Of a stretch of DNA of 64,000 nt, positions 32,246 through 42,943 are shown in pieces (position 1 is the stretch's first letter; each line of letters opens with the position of its first letter). Source of the stretch: Kordia sp. TARA_039_SRF (GTDB taxonomy: Bacteria > Bacteroidota > Bacteroidia > Flavobacteriales > Flavobacteriaceae); the NCBI GenBank assembly GCA_006383075.2, contig SMNH02000001.1, positions 310,001 through 374,000 on the forward strand. The letters run 5' to 3'. The position numbers were made by a program, and so were the translations under genes. The notes under the pieces were generated by a model. It had not been told where the DNA came from. It was given only the letters and a program-made list of their open reading frames with translations, and made no database searches.

Positions 32246-33637
32246 CTAAACTTCTTCTAAGATTGGAACATTGACATCGACTATTTTTCCTGCAATGGCA
32301 GTCGCGGCTGCAACTAACGGACTCGCCAATAGCGTGCGCGAACCTTGTCCTTGGCGACCTTCAAAGTTTCTGTTGGATGTAGAAACGCAGTATTCGCCAT
32401 CAGGGATTTTATCATCGTTCATAGCCAAACATGCCGAACAACCTGGTTGACGTAGCTTGAAACCTGCTGCTTCAAATATTTTGTCCAATCCTTCTTCTTC
32501 AATTTGTTTTACGACTAGTTGTGAACCTGGCACCAACCAAGCATTGATGTTTGGAGCTTTTTGCTTGCCTTTTACATAGTTGGCTGCGACTCTAAAATCT
32601 TCAATACGTGAATTGGTACAACTTCCGATAAAGACATAATTTACTTGTTGTCCAATCAACGACGCGCCTTTTTCAAAGTTCATGTATTGCAATGATTTTT
32701 CAAGATTGGCGTCGTTTGCTGTCGGAATTTGCTCGTTGAGTGAAATTCCCATGCCTGGATTCGTTCCAAACGTAATCATCGGAGAAATATCTGCCGCGTC
32801 AAAAAAGTATTCTTTGTCAAATTCCGCACCAGCGTCCGATTGTAAGGTCTTCCAATAGGCAACTTTTTTGTCAAAATCAGCTTCTTTTGGCGCAAATTTT
32901 CGTCCTTTAATGTAGTTGAAAGTGGTTTCATCTGGCGCAATCATTCCGCCACGCGCGCCCATTTCAATACTCATATTACAAACCGTCATACGACCTTCCA
33001 TCGACATATTTTCAAACACATCGCCTGCAAATTCAATAAAATGCTCTGTGCCGCTATCGGTTCCCAATTGAGAAATGATGTACAGAATGACATCTTTAGG
33101 CAATACGTTTTGTCCTAGCGTTCCGTTTACGGTAATGCGCATTTTTTTCGGTTTGGTCAATAGCAACGATTGACTTGCAAAGACTTGCGCTACTTGACTG
33201 GTTCCGATTCCGAAAGCAATGGCTCCAAAAGCACCATGCGTTGAGGTATGACTATCGCCACAAACCATCGTCATTCCAGGTTGCGTGATGCCTAATTCGG
33301 GTGCCATTACGTGCACAATTCCGTTGTATTGATGACCAAGTGCATAGAGTTCAATATGGTGTTCGTCACAGTTTTGTTGAAGTTGTTGTAGTTGGTTTCG
33401 TGACAATTCATCTTTTACTGGCAAGTGCTGATTTACCGTTGGTGTATTATGGTCAGCAGTTGCTACAATTTGCTTTGGTCTGAAAACAGGAATGTTTCGT
33501 TTTTTTAATTCATTGAAGGCTTGCGGACTTGTGACTTCATGAATTAAATGTTTGTCTATATATAAAATTTGTGGTCCGTTAGGAATGCTATCCACCACAT
33601 GCGCGTCCCACACTTTATCAAATAAGGTCTTTTTCAT
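32246..33637 (-). CDS. leuC: 3-isopropylmalate dehydratase large subunit
   Basis: 463 residues. The 4Fe-4S ligands are visible: [12 protein letters not shown] and [12 protein letters not shown]. Other family parts: [11 protein letters not shown] at the start, [16 protein letters not shown], and the end [12 protein letters not shown]. It forms the catalytic large subunit of the isomerase. Third step enzyme in the operon order leuA-leuC-leuD-leuB; the gap to leuA is 20 bases. Confidence 0.97.
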   Translation of the reverse strand: MKKTLFDKVWDAHVVDSIPNGPQILYIDKHLIHEVTSPQAFNELKKRNIPVFRPKQIVATADHNTPTVNQHLPVKDELSRNQLQQLQQNCDEHHIELYALGHQYNGIVHVMAPELGITQPGMTMVCGDSHTSTHGAFGAIAFGIGTSQVAQVFASQSLLLTKPKKMRITVNGTLGQNVLPKDVILYIISQLGTDSGTEHFIEFAGDVFENMSMEGRMTVCNMSIEMGARGGMIAPDETTFNYIKGRKFAPKEADFDKKVAYWKTLQSDAGAEFDKEYFFDAADISPMITFGTNPGMGISLNEQIPTANDANLEKSLQYMNFEKGASLIGQQVNYVFIGSCTNSRIEDFRVAANYVKGKQKAPNINAWLVPGSQLVVKQIEEEGLDKIFEAAGFKLRQPGCSACLAMNDDKIPDGEYCVSTSNRNFEGRQGQGSRTLLASPLVAAATAIAGKIVDVNVPILEEV

Positions 33638-33657
33638 CTTTTTTAGTTTTGCTGCGG

Positions 33658-34830
33658 TTATGCATACATAGGTTTTGCAGTAGTGCTCATTTTTACGATG
33701 TGATGAATGTCTGTATCGGTTACTTCTTTATGCTTGTCAGCAAAGTTTAAGAAATCGCTGTACACAGAATCCAATTCGCGTTTGGTGAGATTGTACCCAA
33801 CATTTTTAGCTCGGTATGCCAACGCTGCACGTCCGCTTCTTGCCGTCAACACAATGGAAGAAGTTTCTGCACCGACATCTTTCGGATTCATGATTTCGTA
33901 GGTTTCTCTGTTTTTGATGACACCATCTTGGTGAATTCCAGAGCTGTGTGCAAAGGCGTTGGTTCCTACAATGGCTTTGTTAGGTTGCACAGGCATTCCC
34001 ATGGTTTCAGATACCAACTGACTCATTTCTGTCAACATTTTGGAGTTGATGTTGGTGTTTAAGTCCAAATATGGATGCTGTTTTAGAATCATGGTCACTT
34101 CTTCCAACGACGTATTTCCAGCACGTTCGCCAATTCCGTTGATGGTACATTCTATTTGTCGCGCGCCGTTTAGGACACCTGCAATGGAGTTTGCTGTTGC
34201 CAAGCCTAAGTCGTTGTGACAATGGCAGGAAAGAATCGCTTTGTCGATTCCTGTGACGTTTTCTTTGAGATATTTTATTTTCTGTCCGTATTCTTCTGGT
34301 AAGCAATAGCCTGTCGTATCTGGAATATTCAACACAGTTGCGCCTGCTTTGATGACTGCTTCGCAGACTTTCGCTAAAAATTCATTGTCGCTTCGTCCTG
34401 CATCTTCTGCGTAAAATTCTACATCTTCAACAAACGATTTTGCATATGTTACAGCAGCAACTGCTCGTTCAATAATTTGCTCAGGCGTTGCTTTAAATTT
34501 ATATTTCATGTGCGATTCTGACGTTCCAATTCCTGTGTGGATTCGTGGGCGTTTTGCGTATCGCAAGGCTTCTGCCGCTACTTTGATGTCGTTTTGTACT
34601 GCTCTGGTTAATCCGCAAACGGTAGCATTTTTTACCAGTTTTGCAATCGCTTCTACCGATTGGAAATCGCCCGGACTTGACACGGGAAATCCAGCTTCAA
34701 TCACATCTACGCCTAAAATGTCTAATTTGGCAGCAATCATCAGCTTTTCTTCCGTATTGAGTTTGCAGCCTGGAACTTGCTCTCCGTCTCGCAATGTTGT
34801 ATCAAAAATATAGACTCGATTTGAACTCAT
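33658..34830 (-). CDS. leuA: 2-isopropylmalate synthase, short form without regulatory domain
   Basis: 390 residues. The TIM-barrel catalytic domain is complete: [43 protein letters not shown] with the metal histidines, and [16 protein letters not shown] subdomain follows to about residue 385 ([13 protein letters not shown]). The C-terminal LeuA_dimer domain that binds leucine in the roughly 500-residue enzymes is missing. The enzyme condenses acetyl-CoA with 2-oxoisovalerate. First gene of leuACDB; no leader peptide with leucine codons is evident in the 158 bases upstream. Confidence 0.95.
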   Translation of the reverse strand: MSSNRVYIFDTTLRDGEQVPGCKLNTEEKLMIAAKLDILGVDVIEAGFPVSSPGDFQSVEAIAKLVKNATVCGLTRAVQNDIKVAAEALRYAKRPRIHTGIGTSESHMKYKFKATPEQIIERAVAAVTYAKSFVEDVEFYAEDAGRSDNEFLAKVCEAVIKAGATVLNIPDTTGYCLPEEYGQKIKYLKENVTGIDKAILSCHCHNDLGLATANSIAGVLNGARQIECTINGIGERAGNTSLEEVTMILKQHPYLDLNTNINSKMLTEMSQLVSETMGMPVQPNKAIVGTNAFAHSSGIHQDGVIKNRETYEIMNPKDVGAETSSIVLTARSGRAALAYRAKNVGYNLTKRELDSVYSDFLNFADKHKEVTDTDIHHIVKMSTTAKPMYA

Positions 34831-34988
34831 ATATTAAAAATTTGAGTGTTTATTTCTTTTTATTCTTACGAATGTATACTTTGTATTTCCCAAAACGAAT
34901 GATGAAGCGTTGTTTTTTACAGTGCTAACTGTGTTTATTTTTGGTATAATTATTTGATAGTAAGTTAGTTATGCAATAATTTTTTACA

Positions 34989-36533
34989 ATGTCAAACTCG
35001 CAAAAGGAATCTTTATTTGTATTGATTAAATCGTTGTCAAAATCTGAAAAACGACAGTTTAAGTTGTATGTTGGACGATTTGAAGGGAACGTAAATTCAA
35101 AATTTTTGGCATTGTTTACCTTTTTAGACAAGAGTCAAACTTATGACGAAGAAGCGATTTTGAAGAAGAAAATCGTGACCAAACGGCAATTGTCCAACTT
35201 AAAAGCGAATTTATACAAGCAGATTTTAAAGAGTTTACGCTTAAATCCCGCACAACACAACATCCGAATTACGATTAGAGAACAACTCGATTACGCTACT
35301 ATTTTGTACAATAAAGGCTTGTACACGCAGAGTTTGAAATTGCTCGATAAAGCCAAAATCCTTGCCTTGGAACACGAAGAGAAAAATGTGGCGTACGAAA
35401 TTGTGGAACTAGAGAAAATTATTGAAACACAGTATATTACAAGAAGTATGTCGAGCCGAGCAGATGAACTTTCTGCGGAAGCGAAAATACTCAGCGAACA
35501 AAACGCCTTGGCGAGTAAATTATCGAATTTATCGCTAGAATTGTATGGTTTGCTATTGAAAGTTGGCTATGTAAAGAATGAAGAAGATTTTAATGAGGTC
35601 ACGTCGTATTTTAATGAGCGTTTGCCAGTTGTTGATTTGAACGAGTTAGGATTTCGGGAAAAGCTATGGTTTTACAAAGCACATTTGTGGTATAGTTTTT
35701 TGACGCAAGATTTTTTATCGAGTTATAAGTATTCTTCAAAATGGGTGGAATTGTTCAATCAGACTCCGAAAATGAAGGAGATTCATCCTGTTTTTTACTT
35801 GAAAGGCAGTCATTATTTATTGGAATCGCTGTTTTACATTAAACATGAAGTAAAATTTAAAGAAGTATTGCAACAATTAGAATACGATATTGAAAACGAA
35901 TTGGTGCCGCAAAATGATAATACGCAGGTATTGAGCTTTTTGTACGTGTATATGAACAAGTTGAATTATCACTTTTTAACAGGAACGTTTAGCGAAGGTT
36001 TGTATTTGATTGATGAAGTAAATACCCGAATTGAATTGTTTGAAAATCGAATTGACGAGCATCATGTGATGATTTTTTACTATAAAATCGCGTCCTTGTA
36101 TTTTGGCGCAGGTGATAATCGAAATTGTATTGCATATTTACAGAAAATCATTCGAAATAAGTCGTTGAAAGTGCGTGAAGATTTGTTGTGCTTTTCGCGA
36201 ATTTTGAATTTGGTAGCGCATTACGAATTGGGCTTGGATTATCATTTAGAAACTCAGCTAAAAAGTACGTACAAGTATTTGCTAAAGATGGACGATTTGC
36301 ACGAAGTTCAGAAGGAATTTATCAAGTTTTTACGAGGTTTGGGCAACATTTATCCGCATCAAGTAAAGAAAGCTTTTGAAACATTACACGCCAAATTAAA
36401 ACCTTTTGAGGACGATCCGTACGAACGCAGAGCGTTTTTGTATTTAGATATTTTGTCGTGGCTAGAAAGCAAGATAGAGAACAAGCCTGTTGCAGAGATT
36501 ATTCATGCGAAGGCGAAGTTGTTGGTGAGATAA
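34989..36533 (+). CDS. Unknown all-helical, TPR-like cytosolic protein
   Basis: 514 residues with no signal or membrane segment. The start SLFVLIKSLSKSEKRQFKLYV and FLDKSQTYDEEAILKK form a conserved N-terminal block. The rest is a chain of helix pairs (YATILYNKGLYTQSLKLLDKA is a clear TPR-like unit; ASLYFGAGDNRNCIAYLQKI another). This suggests an alpha-solenoid scaffold for protein contacts. It is divergent from leuA with 158 bases between. I cannot name the family. Confidence 0.7.
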   Translation: MSNSQKESLFVLIKSLSKSEKRQFKLYVGRFEGNVNSKFLALFTFLDKSQTYDEEAILKKKIVTKRQLSNLKANLYKQILKSLRLNPAQHNIRITIREQLDYATILYNKGLYTQSLKLLDKAKILALEHEEKNVAYEIVELEKIIETQYITRSMSSRADELSAEAKILSEQNALASKLSNLSLELYGLLLKVGYVKNEEDFNEVTSYFNERLPVVDLNELGFREKLWFYKAHLWYSFLTQDFLSSYKYSSKWVELFNQTPKMKEIHPVFYLKGSHYLLESLFYIKHEVKFKEVLQQLEYDIENELVPQNDNTQVLSFLYVYMNKLNYHFLTGTFSEGLYLIDEVNTRIELFENRIDEHHVMIFYYKIASLYFGAGDNRNCIAYLQKIIRNKSLKVREDLLCFSRILNLVAHYELGLDYHLETQLKSTYKYLLKMDDLHEVQKEFIKFLRGLGNIYPHQVKKAFETLHAKLKPFEDDPYERRAFLYLDILSWLESKIENKPVAEIIHAKAKLLVR

Positions 36534-36615
36534 GACTCGCTGACGCTCTTGGAATGTTAGTCACGCTTCACTTTTGTCGATTTGTCTAGACTCTTGACTC
36601 TTCATTTGAAACTCT

Positions 36616-36706
36616 TGTCATTCCGCACTTGATGCGGAATCTATTTTGAAGTAGAATGGATTCCTGCCTATACTTCAACACGCTCAGTAAACACGCAGGA
36701 ATGACA
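36616..36706. repeat. Composite repeat: family C next to a long-loop family B
   Basis: 36616-36641 is a TGTCATTCCGCA...TGCGGAATC palindrome. 36657-36706 has ATTCCTGCC and GCAGGAATGACA arms split by a loop whose complement contains ACTGAG...GAAGTA, as in the repeat at 27516. Confidence 0.7.
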
Positions 36707-36715
36707 AAATGCAAC

Positions 36716-36752
36716 AATAAAAAAAGCGACTGAAATATTTCCAATCGCTCTT
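36716..36752 (-). terminator. Terminator of the ferritin gene
   Basis: On the minus strand AGCGA...TCGCT with an internal AAATATTT stem, followed by TTTTTTTATT, about 28 bases after the stop. Confidence 0.65.
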
Positions 36753-36779
36753 CGTGTTTTGAGCTAGTTTGTGTTATAA

Positions 36780-37295
36780 TTACTCAGTAATATTGGTAGA
36801 GGCTTGTACGGTGATTGCTTGTACATCTCTGTCAAACAAGTACAATCCACCTTTGTCATCGCCAATCAGGTTGATTTTGTCTAAAATGGTACGTGCGAGT
36901 GCTTCTTCTTCAATTTGCTCAGCTACATACCATTGTAAAAAGTTGTGTGTAGCGTAATCTTGTTCTTGCAAACTGATGTGAACCAAGTCGTTGATACTTT
37001 TAGAAACTTTTACTTCGTGTTCAAAGAGTTTTTGAAACATTTCACGAAACGAACCAAATTCTTTTGGTGGCTCATTTAGTTCAGAAATCGTAGCATGTCC
37101 GCCGCGTTCGTTTACATACTTAATCAGTTTTAACATGTGCATACGCTCTTCATCAGAGTGCGAATACATAAACGAAGATACACCTTCAAAACCTTGCACT
37201 TCGGCAAAACTTGCCATGGCTAAATATACCTGTGAAGATTCTGCTTCTACTCGAATTTGTGCATTGAGAGCACTTTCCATATTTTTTGATAACAT
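36780..37295 (-). CDS. ftnA: Ferritin (iron storage)
   Basis: 171 residues, the size of bacterial non-haem ferritin. The four-helix bundle carries ferroxidase ligands: IRVEAESSQVYLAM, HSDEERMHMLKLI (E-x2-H pair), and TTHNF-type HNFLQWYVAEQIEEEALA. It oxidises Fe(II) and stores the mineral core in a 24-mer. Single gene with its own terminator. No Fur-type site was recognised by eye upstream. Confidence 0.95.
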   Translation of the reverse strand: MLSKNMESALNAQIRVEAESSQVYLAMASFAEVQGFEGVSSFMYSHSDEERMHMLKLIKYVNERGGHATISELNEPPKEFGSFREMFQKLFEHEVKVSKSINDLVHISLQEQDYATHNFLQWYVAEQIEEEALARTILDKINLIGDDKGGLYLFDRDVQAITVQASTNITE

Positions 37296-37436
37296 AGCGT
37301 TTTTCTTTTTTTATTAGTTAAAAAGTTTAAACAACTTTTATGTAAAAATACGGATAAAGCTTGAGTTTTAGCTGAACTCGGGGTAATTTTAATTTATTCT
37401 AACTAAAGGAATATTGATGAGTTGATATCGAACGAC

Positions 37437-37958
37437 TTACTTTTTCAATTCATAAACAATATTAGTAGTATTGTCTGCATCTTTTTTACCTTCAACTAAC
37501 CTAAATCCATTTCTTTTAAGGAGTGTTTTTGAACTTTCGTTTTGATAATGTGTATAGGCTTCAATTAGGTCTAAATTCAAATTTTGGAATCCAAACGCGA
37601 TTACATTTTGCAAAGCTTCACTCATAATGCCTTTTCCCTGATATTTTGGACTTAAATCGTATCCGACTTCGGCAGCTTTACGATCTTTAGAAAAGTTCCA
37701 TAAGCTGATAGCGCCAATCATTGTTGCGTTGCCTTTTTCTGTTATTTTCCAGTAATATGAATCTTGATTTTCTATATTTTTATGAATTCTTTCAATGAAT
37801 TGTAGCGCCTTTTCTTTGGTTTCTGCCGTTGGTCTTTGGATGAATTTATTCACGTTTTCATCGGTCCGCAAGAAAGAAACCATTTCCCAATCAGTCTTTT
37901 GCAACTTTGCTAGTAAGAGTCGTTCTGTTGCAATTTCTATAAAATTAGTTTTAGACAT
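37437..37958 (-). CDS. GNAT acetyltransferase, RimJ/RimL-like
   Basis: 173 residues. Typical RimJ/L start (ATERLLLAKLQKTDWEMV), GAISLWNFSKDRKAAEVGYDL, then the acetyl-CoA loop YQGKGIMSEALQNVIAF and the C-terminal NESSKTLLKRNGFRLVEG. Members acetylate protein N-termini or small molecules, and the substrate cannot be told. It follows metG by 34 bases on the same strand and may be co-transcribed. Confidence 0.87.
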   Translation of the reverse strand: MSKTNFIEIATERLLLAKLQKTDWEMVSFLRTDENVNKFIQRPTAETKEKALQFIERIHKNIENQDSYYWKITEKGNATMIGAISLWNFSKDRKAAEVGYDLSPKYQGKGIMSEALQNVIAFGFQNLNLDLIEAYTHYQNESSKTLLKRNGFRLVEGKKDADNTTNIVYELKK

Positions 37959-37992
37959 TTTTTAGTTTGAAGCTACGTTTCTATGAAAGTAC

Positions 37993-40041
37993 TTAGTTAA
38001 TCGTTTCCCCATTCATCACACCAGCTTCATCAGGATTGACAAAGACGAGTTTTCCGTCTGGTAATTCGGTCATTAAAATCATTCCTTGACTTTCCACTTT
38101 GGCAATCACTCTCGGTGCTAAGTTGGCTAGAACCGTTACTTTTTTTCCAATGATTTCTTCTGGCGAAAAACTTTCTGCAATTCCAGAAACAATAGTGCGT
38201 TTGTCCAAACCAGTGTCTACCAACAATTTTAAAAGCTTTTTCGTTTTACGAACTTTTTCAGCTTCCAAAATAGTTCCTACGCGTAAGTCTAATTTCGTAA
38301 AATCTTCAAACGTAGCGGTTTCTTTTTGTGGTGCTGGTTGTTTGTTCGCTGCTTCGTTGGCTTTTTTGGTAGCTTCTAGCTTGTCTAATTGTGCCTGAAT
38401 TTCCTTGTCGTCAATTTTTGCAAAGAGCAATTCCGCTTTGTTGATGGTATGATGTGTCGGAATTAAAATGTCTTTGGTTGAAATGTCACTCCAGCTCAAA
38501 TTTCCTTCTAACGCTAAAATATGTTTTAATTTTTTTGCCGTGAATGGTAAAAATGGTTCTGACAATACTGCAATAGCCGCGGCAATTTGCAACGCCACAT
38601 ACATAATGCCTTTTACAGTTTCTGGCTCTTCCTTAATTTTTTTCCAAGGTTCGTTCGCCTGTAAAAATTGATTTCCTAAACGTGCCAAGTTCATCAATTC
38701 CTGACTTGCCTCACGGAAACGGTAACGCTCGATTGAACTTCCAATCACACTAGGAAAATGCTTTACTTGCTCCAATTCTTCATAGTTTCCTGTGTATTCA
38801 GGAACCACGCCATTGTAATATTTATGCGTCAATACCACTACACGATTGATAAAGTTTCCTAAAATCGCAACCAATTCACTGTTGTTTCGCGTTTGGAAAT
38901 CTTTCCACGTAAAATCATTATCCTTGGTTTCTGGTGCATTTGCTGTTAATGCATAGCGCAATACGTCTTCTTTTCCAGAAAAATCTTGCAAATATTCGTG
39001 CAGCCAAACTGCCCAGTTTTTAGATGTGGAAAGTTTGTTGCCTTCTAAGTTTAAAAATTCGTTTGCTGGTACGTTGTCTGGCAAAATAAAATCGCCGTGT
39101 GCTTTTAGCATTGACGGGAAAATGATGCAGTGAAACACAATATTATCTTTCCCGATAAAGTGAACTAATTTTGTGTCTTTATCTTTCCAATACGGTTCCC
39201 AATCTTTTCCTTCGCGTGACGCCCATTCTTTCGTAGCTGAAATATATCCAATAGGCGCATCAAACCACACATAGAGTACTTTTCCTTCGGCGCCTTCAAC
39301 GGGCACAGGAATTCCCCAATCCAAATCGCGCGTCACGGCACGCGGACGCAAACCGTCATCAATCCACGATTTTACTTGTCCGTACACATTCGGTTTCCAA
39401 TCATTTTTATGACCTTCTACAATCCATTCGTTCAAGAAATCGCTGTATTTGTCTAAAGGTAAAAACCAGTGCTTTGTTTGTTTGAGAGTTGGTGTATTTC
39501 CTGTAATAGCCGATTTCGGATTGATTAATTCAGTTCCACTCAAAGAAGTTCCGCAGTTTTCACACTGATCGCCGTACGCTTCTTCGTAATTACATTTTGG
39601 ACACGTTCCAATCACGAAACGATCTGCCAAAAACTGATTAGCTTCTTCATCGTACAATTGCTCAGTCACTTCTTCAACAAATTCGCCTGCTTCATATAGC
39701 TTTTTAAAGAAATCGGAGGCGGTTTGGTGATGAATTTCCGCAGAAGTTCTAGAATAGTTATCAAAAGAAATTCCAAAATCTTCAAACGATTTTTTGATGA
39801 TTCCGTGGTATTTATCAATGATATCTTGTGGCGACACACCTTCTTTTTTGGCACGCATCGGAATGGCAACACCATGTTCGTCGCTTCCACACATAAACGC
39901 AACATCGTTGCCTGTTAATCGTAAATAACGTGCATAAATATCAGCAGGAACATACACGCCAGCCAAATGTCCAATATGAATAGGTCCGTTGGTATATGGC
40001 AATGCGGCGGTGATGGTATATCGTTGTGGGTGTTGACTCAT
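37993..40041 (-). CDS. metG: Methionyl-tRNA synthetase
   Basis: 682 residues, the long MetG form. It charges tRNA-Met. Motifs: [15 protein letters not shown] (HIGH), a zinc-binding insert with CPKC and [17 protein letters not shown] (the KMSKS loop in its family variant), and a C-terminal tRNA-binding domain of EMAP type ([17 protein letters not shown], about residues 575-682). A promoter box TATTTTTG on the minus strand at 40082-40075 gives a leader of about 30 bases. Confidence 0.98.
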   Translation of the reverse strand: MSQHPQRYTITAALPYTNGPIHIGHLAGVYVPADIYARYLRLTGNDVAFMCGSDEHGVAIPMRAKKEGVSPQDIIDKYHGIIKKSFEDFGISFDNYSRTSAEIHHQTASDFFKKLYEAGEFVEEVTEQLYDEEANQFLADRFVIGTCPKCNYEEAYGDQCENCGTSLSGTELINPKSAITGNTPTLKQTKHWFLPLDKYSDFLNEWIVEGHKNDWKPNVYGQVKSWIDDGLRPRAVTRDLDWGIPVPVEGAEGKVLYVWFDAPIGYISATKEWASREGKDWEPYWKDKDTKLVHFIGKDNIVFHCIIFPSMLKAHGDFILPDNVPANEFLNLEGNKLSTSKNWAVWLHEYLQDFSGKEDVLRYALTANAPETKDNDFTWKDFQTRNNSELVAILGNFINRVVVLTHKYYNGVVPEYTGNYEELEQVKHFPSVIGSSIERYRFREASQELMNLARLGNQFLQANEPWKKIKEEPETVKGIMYVALQIAAAIAVLSEPFLPFTAKKLKHILALEGNLSWSDISTKDILIPTHHTINKAELLFAKIDDKEIQAQLDKLEATKKANEAANKQPAPQKETATFEDFTKLDLRVGTILEAEKVRKTKKLLKLLVDTGLDKRTIVSGIAESFSPEEIIGKKVTVLANLAPRVIAKVESQGMILMTELPDGKLVFVNPDEAGVMNGETIN

Positions 40042-40541
40042 TTTTGTTTTTCTTTAATAAATCGTTCTAGCTTGCAAAAATAGTTATTTAACATGAGCTC
40101 GACATAAATTTATTTCAAATTAAATATTGATATTCCTTTGATACTTTACAAAAAATAGAAAATTCTAGCTTCTTATTTTCGTTTTCTTTGCTCGCCCAAA
40201 GAAAAGAAACAAAAGAAAAGGCGCTTTTCCAGAGGTGTTTTTAGTTTTTCTTTTTTGGAAAAACTAAAACCGTACTAATTTTTCGAAACTCTGTATTCAT
40301 CAAGCTCTGTTTTTTAGTTTCAAAAAATAGAAAGTAATATTTCTCAAAAGGCTGAACATATTTCAACGAAAAATTAATACTACACTGCGGAAAAGAATAA
40401 CTCACTCTACTGTTTTCGTATATTTAGCAGTAGTATTTACAGTTATGATTCACAAAAACGATGATTTTTGCAACTTGTCTAAAAATGGATTTTGTTTTTC
40501 TTGAAAATGAAATACTGTATTTTTTCTATTATTTTTAAGTT
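40042..40541. other. 500-base gene-free region between metG and the S66 peptidase gene
   Basis: It holds the metG promoter box (40075-40082). At about 40170-40230 is a Lys-codon-like, A-rich tract with CTTTG...CAAAG symmetry. A hairpin, AGTTTTTC with its complement, lies at 40243-40265. The rest is A+T-rich with no frame that looks coding. The A-rich tract resembles degenerate repeats common in Bacteroidota genomes, but I cannot name it. Confidence 0.4.
40075..40082 (-). promoter_or_regulatory. -7 promoter element of metG (TATTTTTG)
   Basis: An exact TAnnTTTG match on the minus strand, 34 bases upstream of the metG ATG. Confidence 0.45.
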
Positions 40542-41432
40542 ATGAAACCACCAAAACCACTTCAAAAAGGTTCCACTGTAGGGATATTGTCTACCGCGCG
40601 AAAGATTTCGATTCCCGAAGTTGAAGCTGCGATTGAATTGTTGCACAGTTGGGATTTGAAAGTTGTTCTCGGCACTACAATTGCCCTAGAGGCTCATCAG
40701 TTTGCAGGAGATGATGCCGCACGAATTGAAAATTTTCAACAGTTTTTGGATGATGACGGAATTGATGCTATTTGGTGTGCGCGTGGTGGTTACGGAACGA
40801 TTCGTATGATTGATGGCATAGATTTTTCAAAATTTACACAACAACCCAAATGGATTATTGGCTATTCGGATGTTACGGTATTGCATAGCAAAGCACAACA
40901 ATTACAAGTTGAAAGTCTGCACGCTACTATGCCGATTAATGTTCCGAAAAATAGTACGGCTTCGTTGGAAAGTTTACGAAAAGTGCTTTTTGGGGAAAGT
41001 TTACAATATCTAATTCCATCTGTAAGTTATAACAGAAAAGGTGTAGCTTCGGGCGAATTGGTTGGTGGAAATTTGAGCATGTTATATAGCATGTTGGGTT
41101 CTGATTTGAGTTTGCAAACGAATGGAAAGATTCTGTTTTTAGAAGATTTAGACGAGTATTTGTATCATGTTGACCGAATGTTGATGAACTTGAAACGCAA
41201 TGGATATCTTGACAATCTAGCAGGTTTGATTGTTGGCGGTATGACCGATATGCACGATAATACGATTCCGTTTGGCAAAAATGCACATGAAATTATTTTG
41301 GAAATCACCTCCGAGTACGATTTTCCAATTTGTTTTAACTTTCCTGCGGGACATTTGGATGACAATCGCGCGTTGATTTTTGGTAGAAACGTAAGTTTAC
41401 AAATAACTTCTGAGGTACAACTGAGTTTTTAA
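40542..41432 (+). CDS. LD-carboxypeptidase (peptidase family S66)
   Basis: 296 residues. It removes the terminal D-alanine from tetrapeptides during cytosolic murein recycling. The catalytic triad is recognisable: Ser in WIIGYSDVTVL (about residue 109), Glu in FLEDLDEYLYHVDR, and His in FPAGHLDDNRALI. The N-terminal KPLQKGSTVGILSTARK strand and ARGGYGTIRM are standard for the family. Single gene. Confidence 0.93.
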   Translation: MKPPKPLQKGSTVGILSTARKISIPEVEAAIELLHSWDLKVVLGTTIALEAHQFAGDDAARIENFQQFLDDDGIDAIWCARGGYGTIRMIDGIDFSKFTQQPKWIIGYSDVTVLHSKAQQLQVESLHATMPINVPKNSTASLESLRKVLFGESLQYLIPSVSYNRKGVASGELVGGNLSMLYSMLGSDLSLQTNGKILFLEDLDEYLYHVDRMLMNLKRNGYLDNLAGLIVGGMTDMHDNTIPFGKNAHEIILEITSEYDFPICFNFPAGHLDDNRALIFGRNVSLQITSEVQLSF

Positions 41433-41546
41433 TGTTCAATACATTTCTATTTCGCTCAATCAATCATTGCGTAGTATATTTCTAAAATTAGTGGGAGTTT
41501 GATGTTATAATTCCAATATTTATGACTGTAAGTAAATTACGCTAAA

Positions 41547-41622
41547 TGTCAAATCGAGCGCAGTCGAGATTCAATTGAAACTTTAGTTTTTCTAAGTGTT
41601 CTCGACTGCGCTCGACCTGACA
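41547..41622. repeat. REPIN-like inverted repeat doublet, copy 2
   Basis: Same two-arm element as 1619-1693, in the opposite orientation: TGTCAAATCGAGCGCAGT at the left, CTGCGCTCGACCTGACA at the right. The spacer keeps CTAAGTGTT and TCAATTGAA of copy 1. Confidence 0.85.
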
Positions 41623-41686
41623 AGTATTTGTTTGCAAGTGATTTAAGTGTAAAATAGAAATCTCTTATATCGAATCCGCGTTAAAT

Positions 41687-42475
41687 TTATACTTCTTTTT
41701 GACTTAACAAAAACAGGTAATCACCTTTGCGGTTTTCGTAGCTTTTGATGATGTTGTCAATTTCTCCAGAAGCGATATCTTTTTCGAGCATTTTCAAGCC
41801 TTTTTGGACTTCTTCTTGATGTGCTAAGTGCGAAAAAGAGGAAATTCCGTTGCGAATGGAAGCATCTAAATATTTACGAGCATCGTGTTTGCCAACATAT
41901 AAAAAATGATCTTTTAAATCGGGTTGAATAAAGTAACGTTCCAAATACACATCGGGAAATCCAGCAGCACTCATCGCTTTGGTGATGTTTTCCAGTGAAG
42001 GCATTTGCTCAATAGACGCTTCCATCATTTTTGGAAAATAGTGATTGAGCCAATAGCCTTTCATTTGCTCAGGAGTTGCAGTGAAAAATACCACATTCGT
42101 ATAATTTTTCATCACGCGAAATAGTTCAGAAAACCCTTTTTCCAAATCGCTCCAATGATGCAAGGTTAGCGTTCCAACAACGCCTTCCACACTGTTATTT
42201 TCTAGCGGAATGTTTTCTGCTGTTCCTAGTTTCCATGTAATCTCTGGATAGGAATTTTGTGCTTTTTTAAGCATTTTTTCGGAAGGATCAATGCCAATAA
42301 AGTTTGCTTCTTTTGTATGTAGTTTGGATGTGTAATTTCCGGTGCCGCAACCAATGTCTAAATACCAACCTTTGTGAATCGGATTTAGATGATAGTATAA
42401 GCGCTCAAGCAAGTATGGGTCTGCTGTTCGCGTATCGTTATATCCTTTTCCAATGGCGTCGTACTTGGCGTTCAT
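41687..42475 (-). CDS. Class I SAM-dependent methyltransferase
   Basis: 262 residues. Motif I YLDIGCGTGNYTSKL near residue 40, acidic loop FIGIDPSEKMLKKA, and NSVEGVVGTLTLHHWSDL as motif II. It begins YDAIGKGYNDTRTADPYL, as in methyltransferases acting on small molecules or isoprenoid-like acceptors. Substrate unknown. It diverges from yraN, 79 bases apart. Confidence 0.88.
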   Translation of the reverse strand: MNAKYDAIGKGYNDTRTADPYLLERLYYHLNPIHKGWYLDIGCGTGNYTSKLHTKEANFIGIDPSEKMLKKAQNSYPEITWKLGTAENIPLENNSVEGVVGTLTLHHWSDLEKGFSELFRVMKNYTNVVFFTATPEQMKGYWLNHYFPKMMEASIEQMPSLENITKAMSAAGFPDVYLERYFIQPDLKDHFLYVGKHDARKYLDASIRNGISSFSHLAHQEEVQKGLKMLEKDIASGEIDNIIKSYENRKGDYLFLLSQKEV

Positions 42476-42554
42476 TTGTTGAAGATTTTAGGTGTTTTTG
42501 GTTGATTTGTAAATTTAAGATACGTATTTTATGTGAAATTTTACAAGCAACTGC

Positions 42555-42914
42555 ATGGCAACACACAACGAATTGGGTATTGAAGGCGAAAAATTAGCCG
42601 TTTCACATCTTACCAAAAAAGGATATACCATCTTGGAAACCAACTACCGATTTCAAAAAGCAGAAGTCGATATCATTGCTCAAAAAGCGCAAACTCTAGT
42701 CGTTGTAGAAGTAAAAACGAGAACGTCTGCTGATTTTGGAAATCCTGAAGAATTTGTGAGTAAAAAGAAGATTCAGTTGTTGGTGAAAGCAGTTGATTAT
42801 TACATCACTGAAAATGATTTGGACGTTGAAGTTCGCTTTGATGTTATTGCCATTTTAACTCAAAAAGCTAACATGTCTTTAAATCACATAAAAGACGCTT
42901 TTTATCATTTTTAA
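42555..42914 (+). CDS. yraN: YraN/UPF0102 nuclease-like protein
   Basis: 119 residues. The restriction-endonuclease-like fold signature is clear: NELGIEGEKLAVSHL, ILETNYRF, EVDIIAQKAQTLVVVEVKTR (the D...E-x-K core), and RFDVIAIL. Proposed roles are in DNA repair or recombination, but none is proven. Single gene close upstream of the ACT-domain gene. Confidence 0.92.
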   Translation: MATHNELGIEGEKLAVSHLTKKGYTILETNYRFQKAEVDIIAQKAQTLVVVEVKTRTSADFGNPEEFVSKKKIQLLVKAVDYYITENDLDVEVRFDVIAILTQKANMSLNHIKDAFYHF

Positions 42915-42922
42915 AAACCTAT

Positions 42923-42936
42923 GTTATAATTATAAC
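42923..42936. promoter_or_regulatory. Perfect 14-bp palindrome upstream of the ACT-domain gene
   Basis: GTTATAATTATAAC lies 7 bases before the -33 element of the promoter at 42944. It could be an operator or simply the 3' hairpin of yraN. Confidence 0.35.
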
Positions 42937-42943
42937 AATTTGT

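Noticed and set aside
38970-39060. Degenerate KMSKS loop in MetG (KLSTSK)
   Set aside because: This variant is normal in long MetG enzymes; no loss of function is implied.
42304-42554. Frame running into yraN on the + strand
   Set aside because: It overlaps the methyltransferase and lacks conserved features. YraN starts at 42555.
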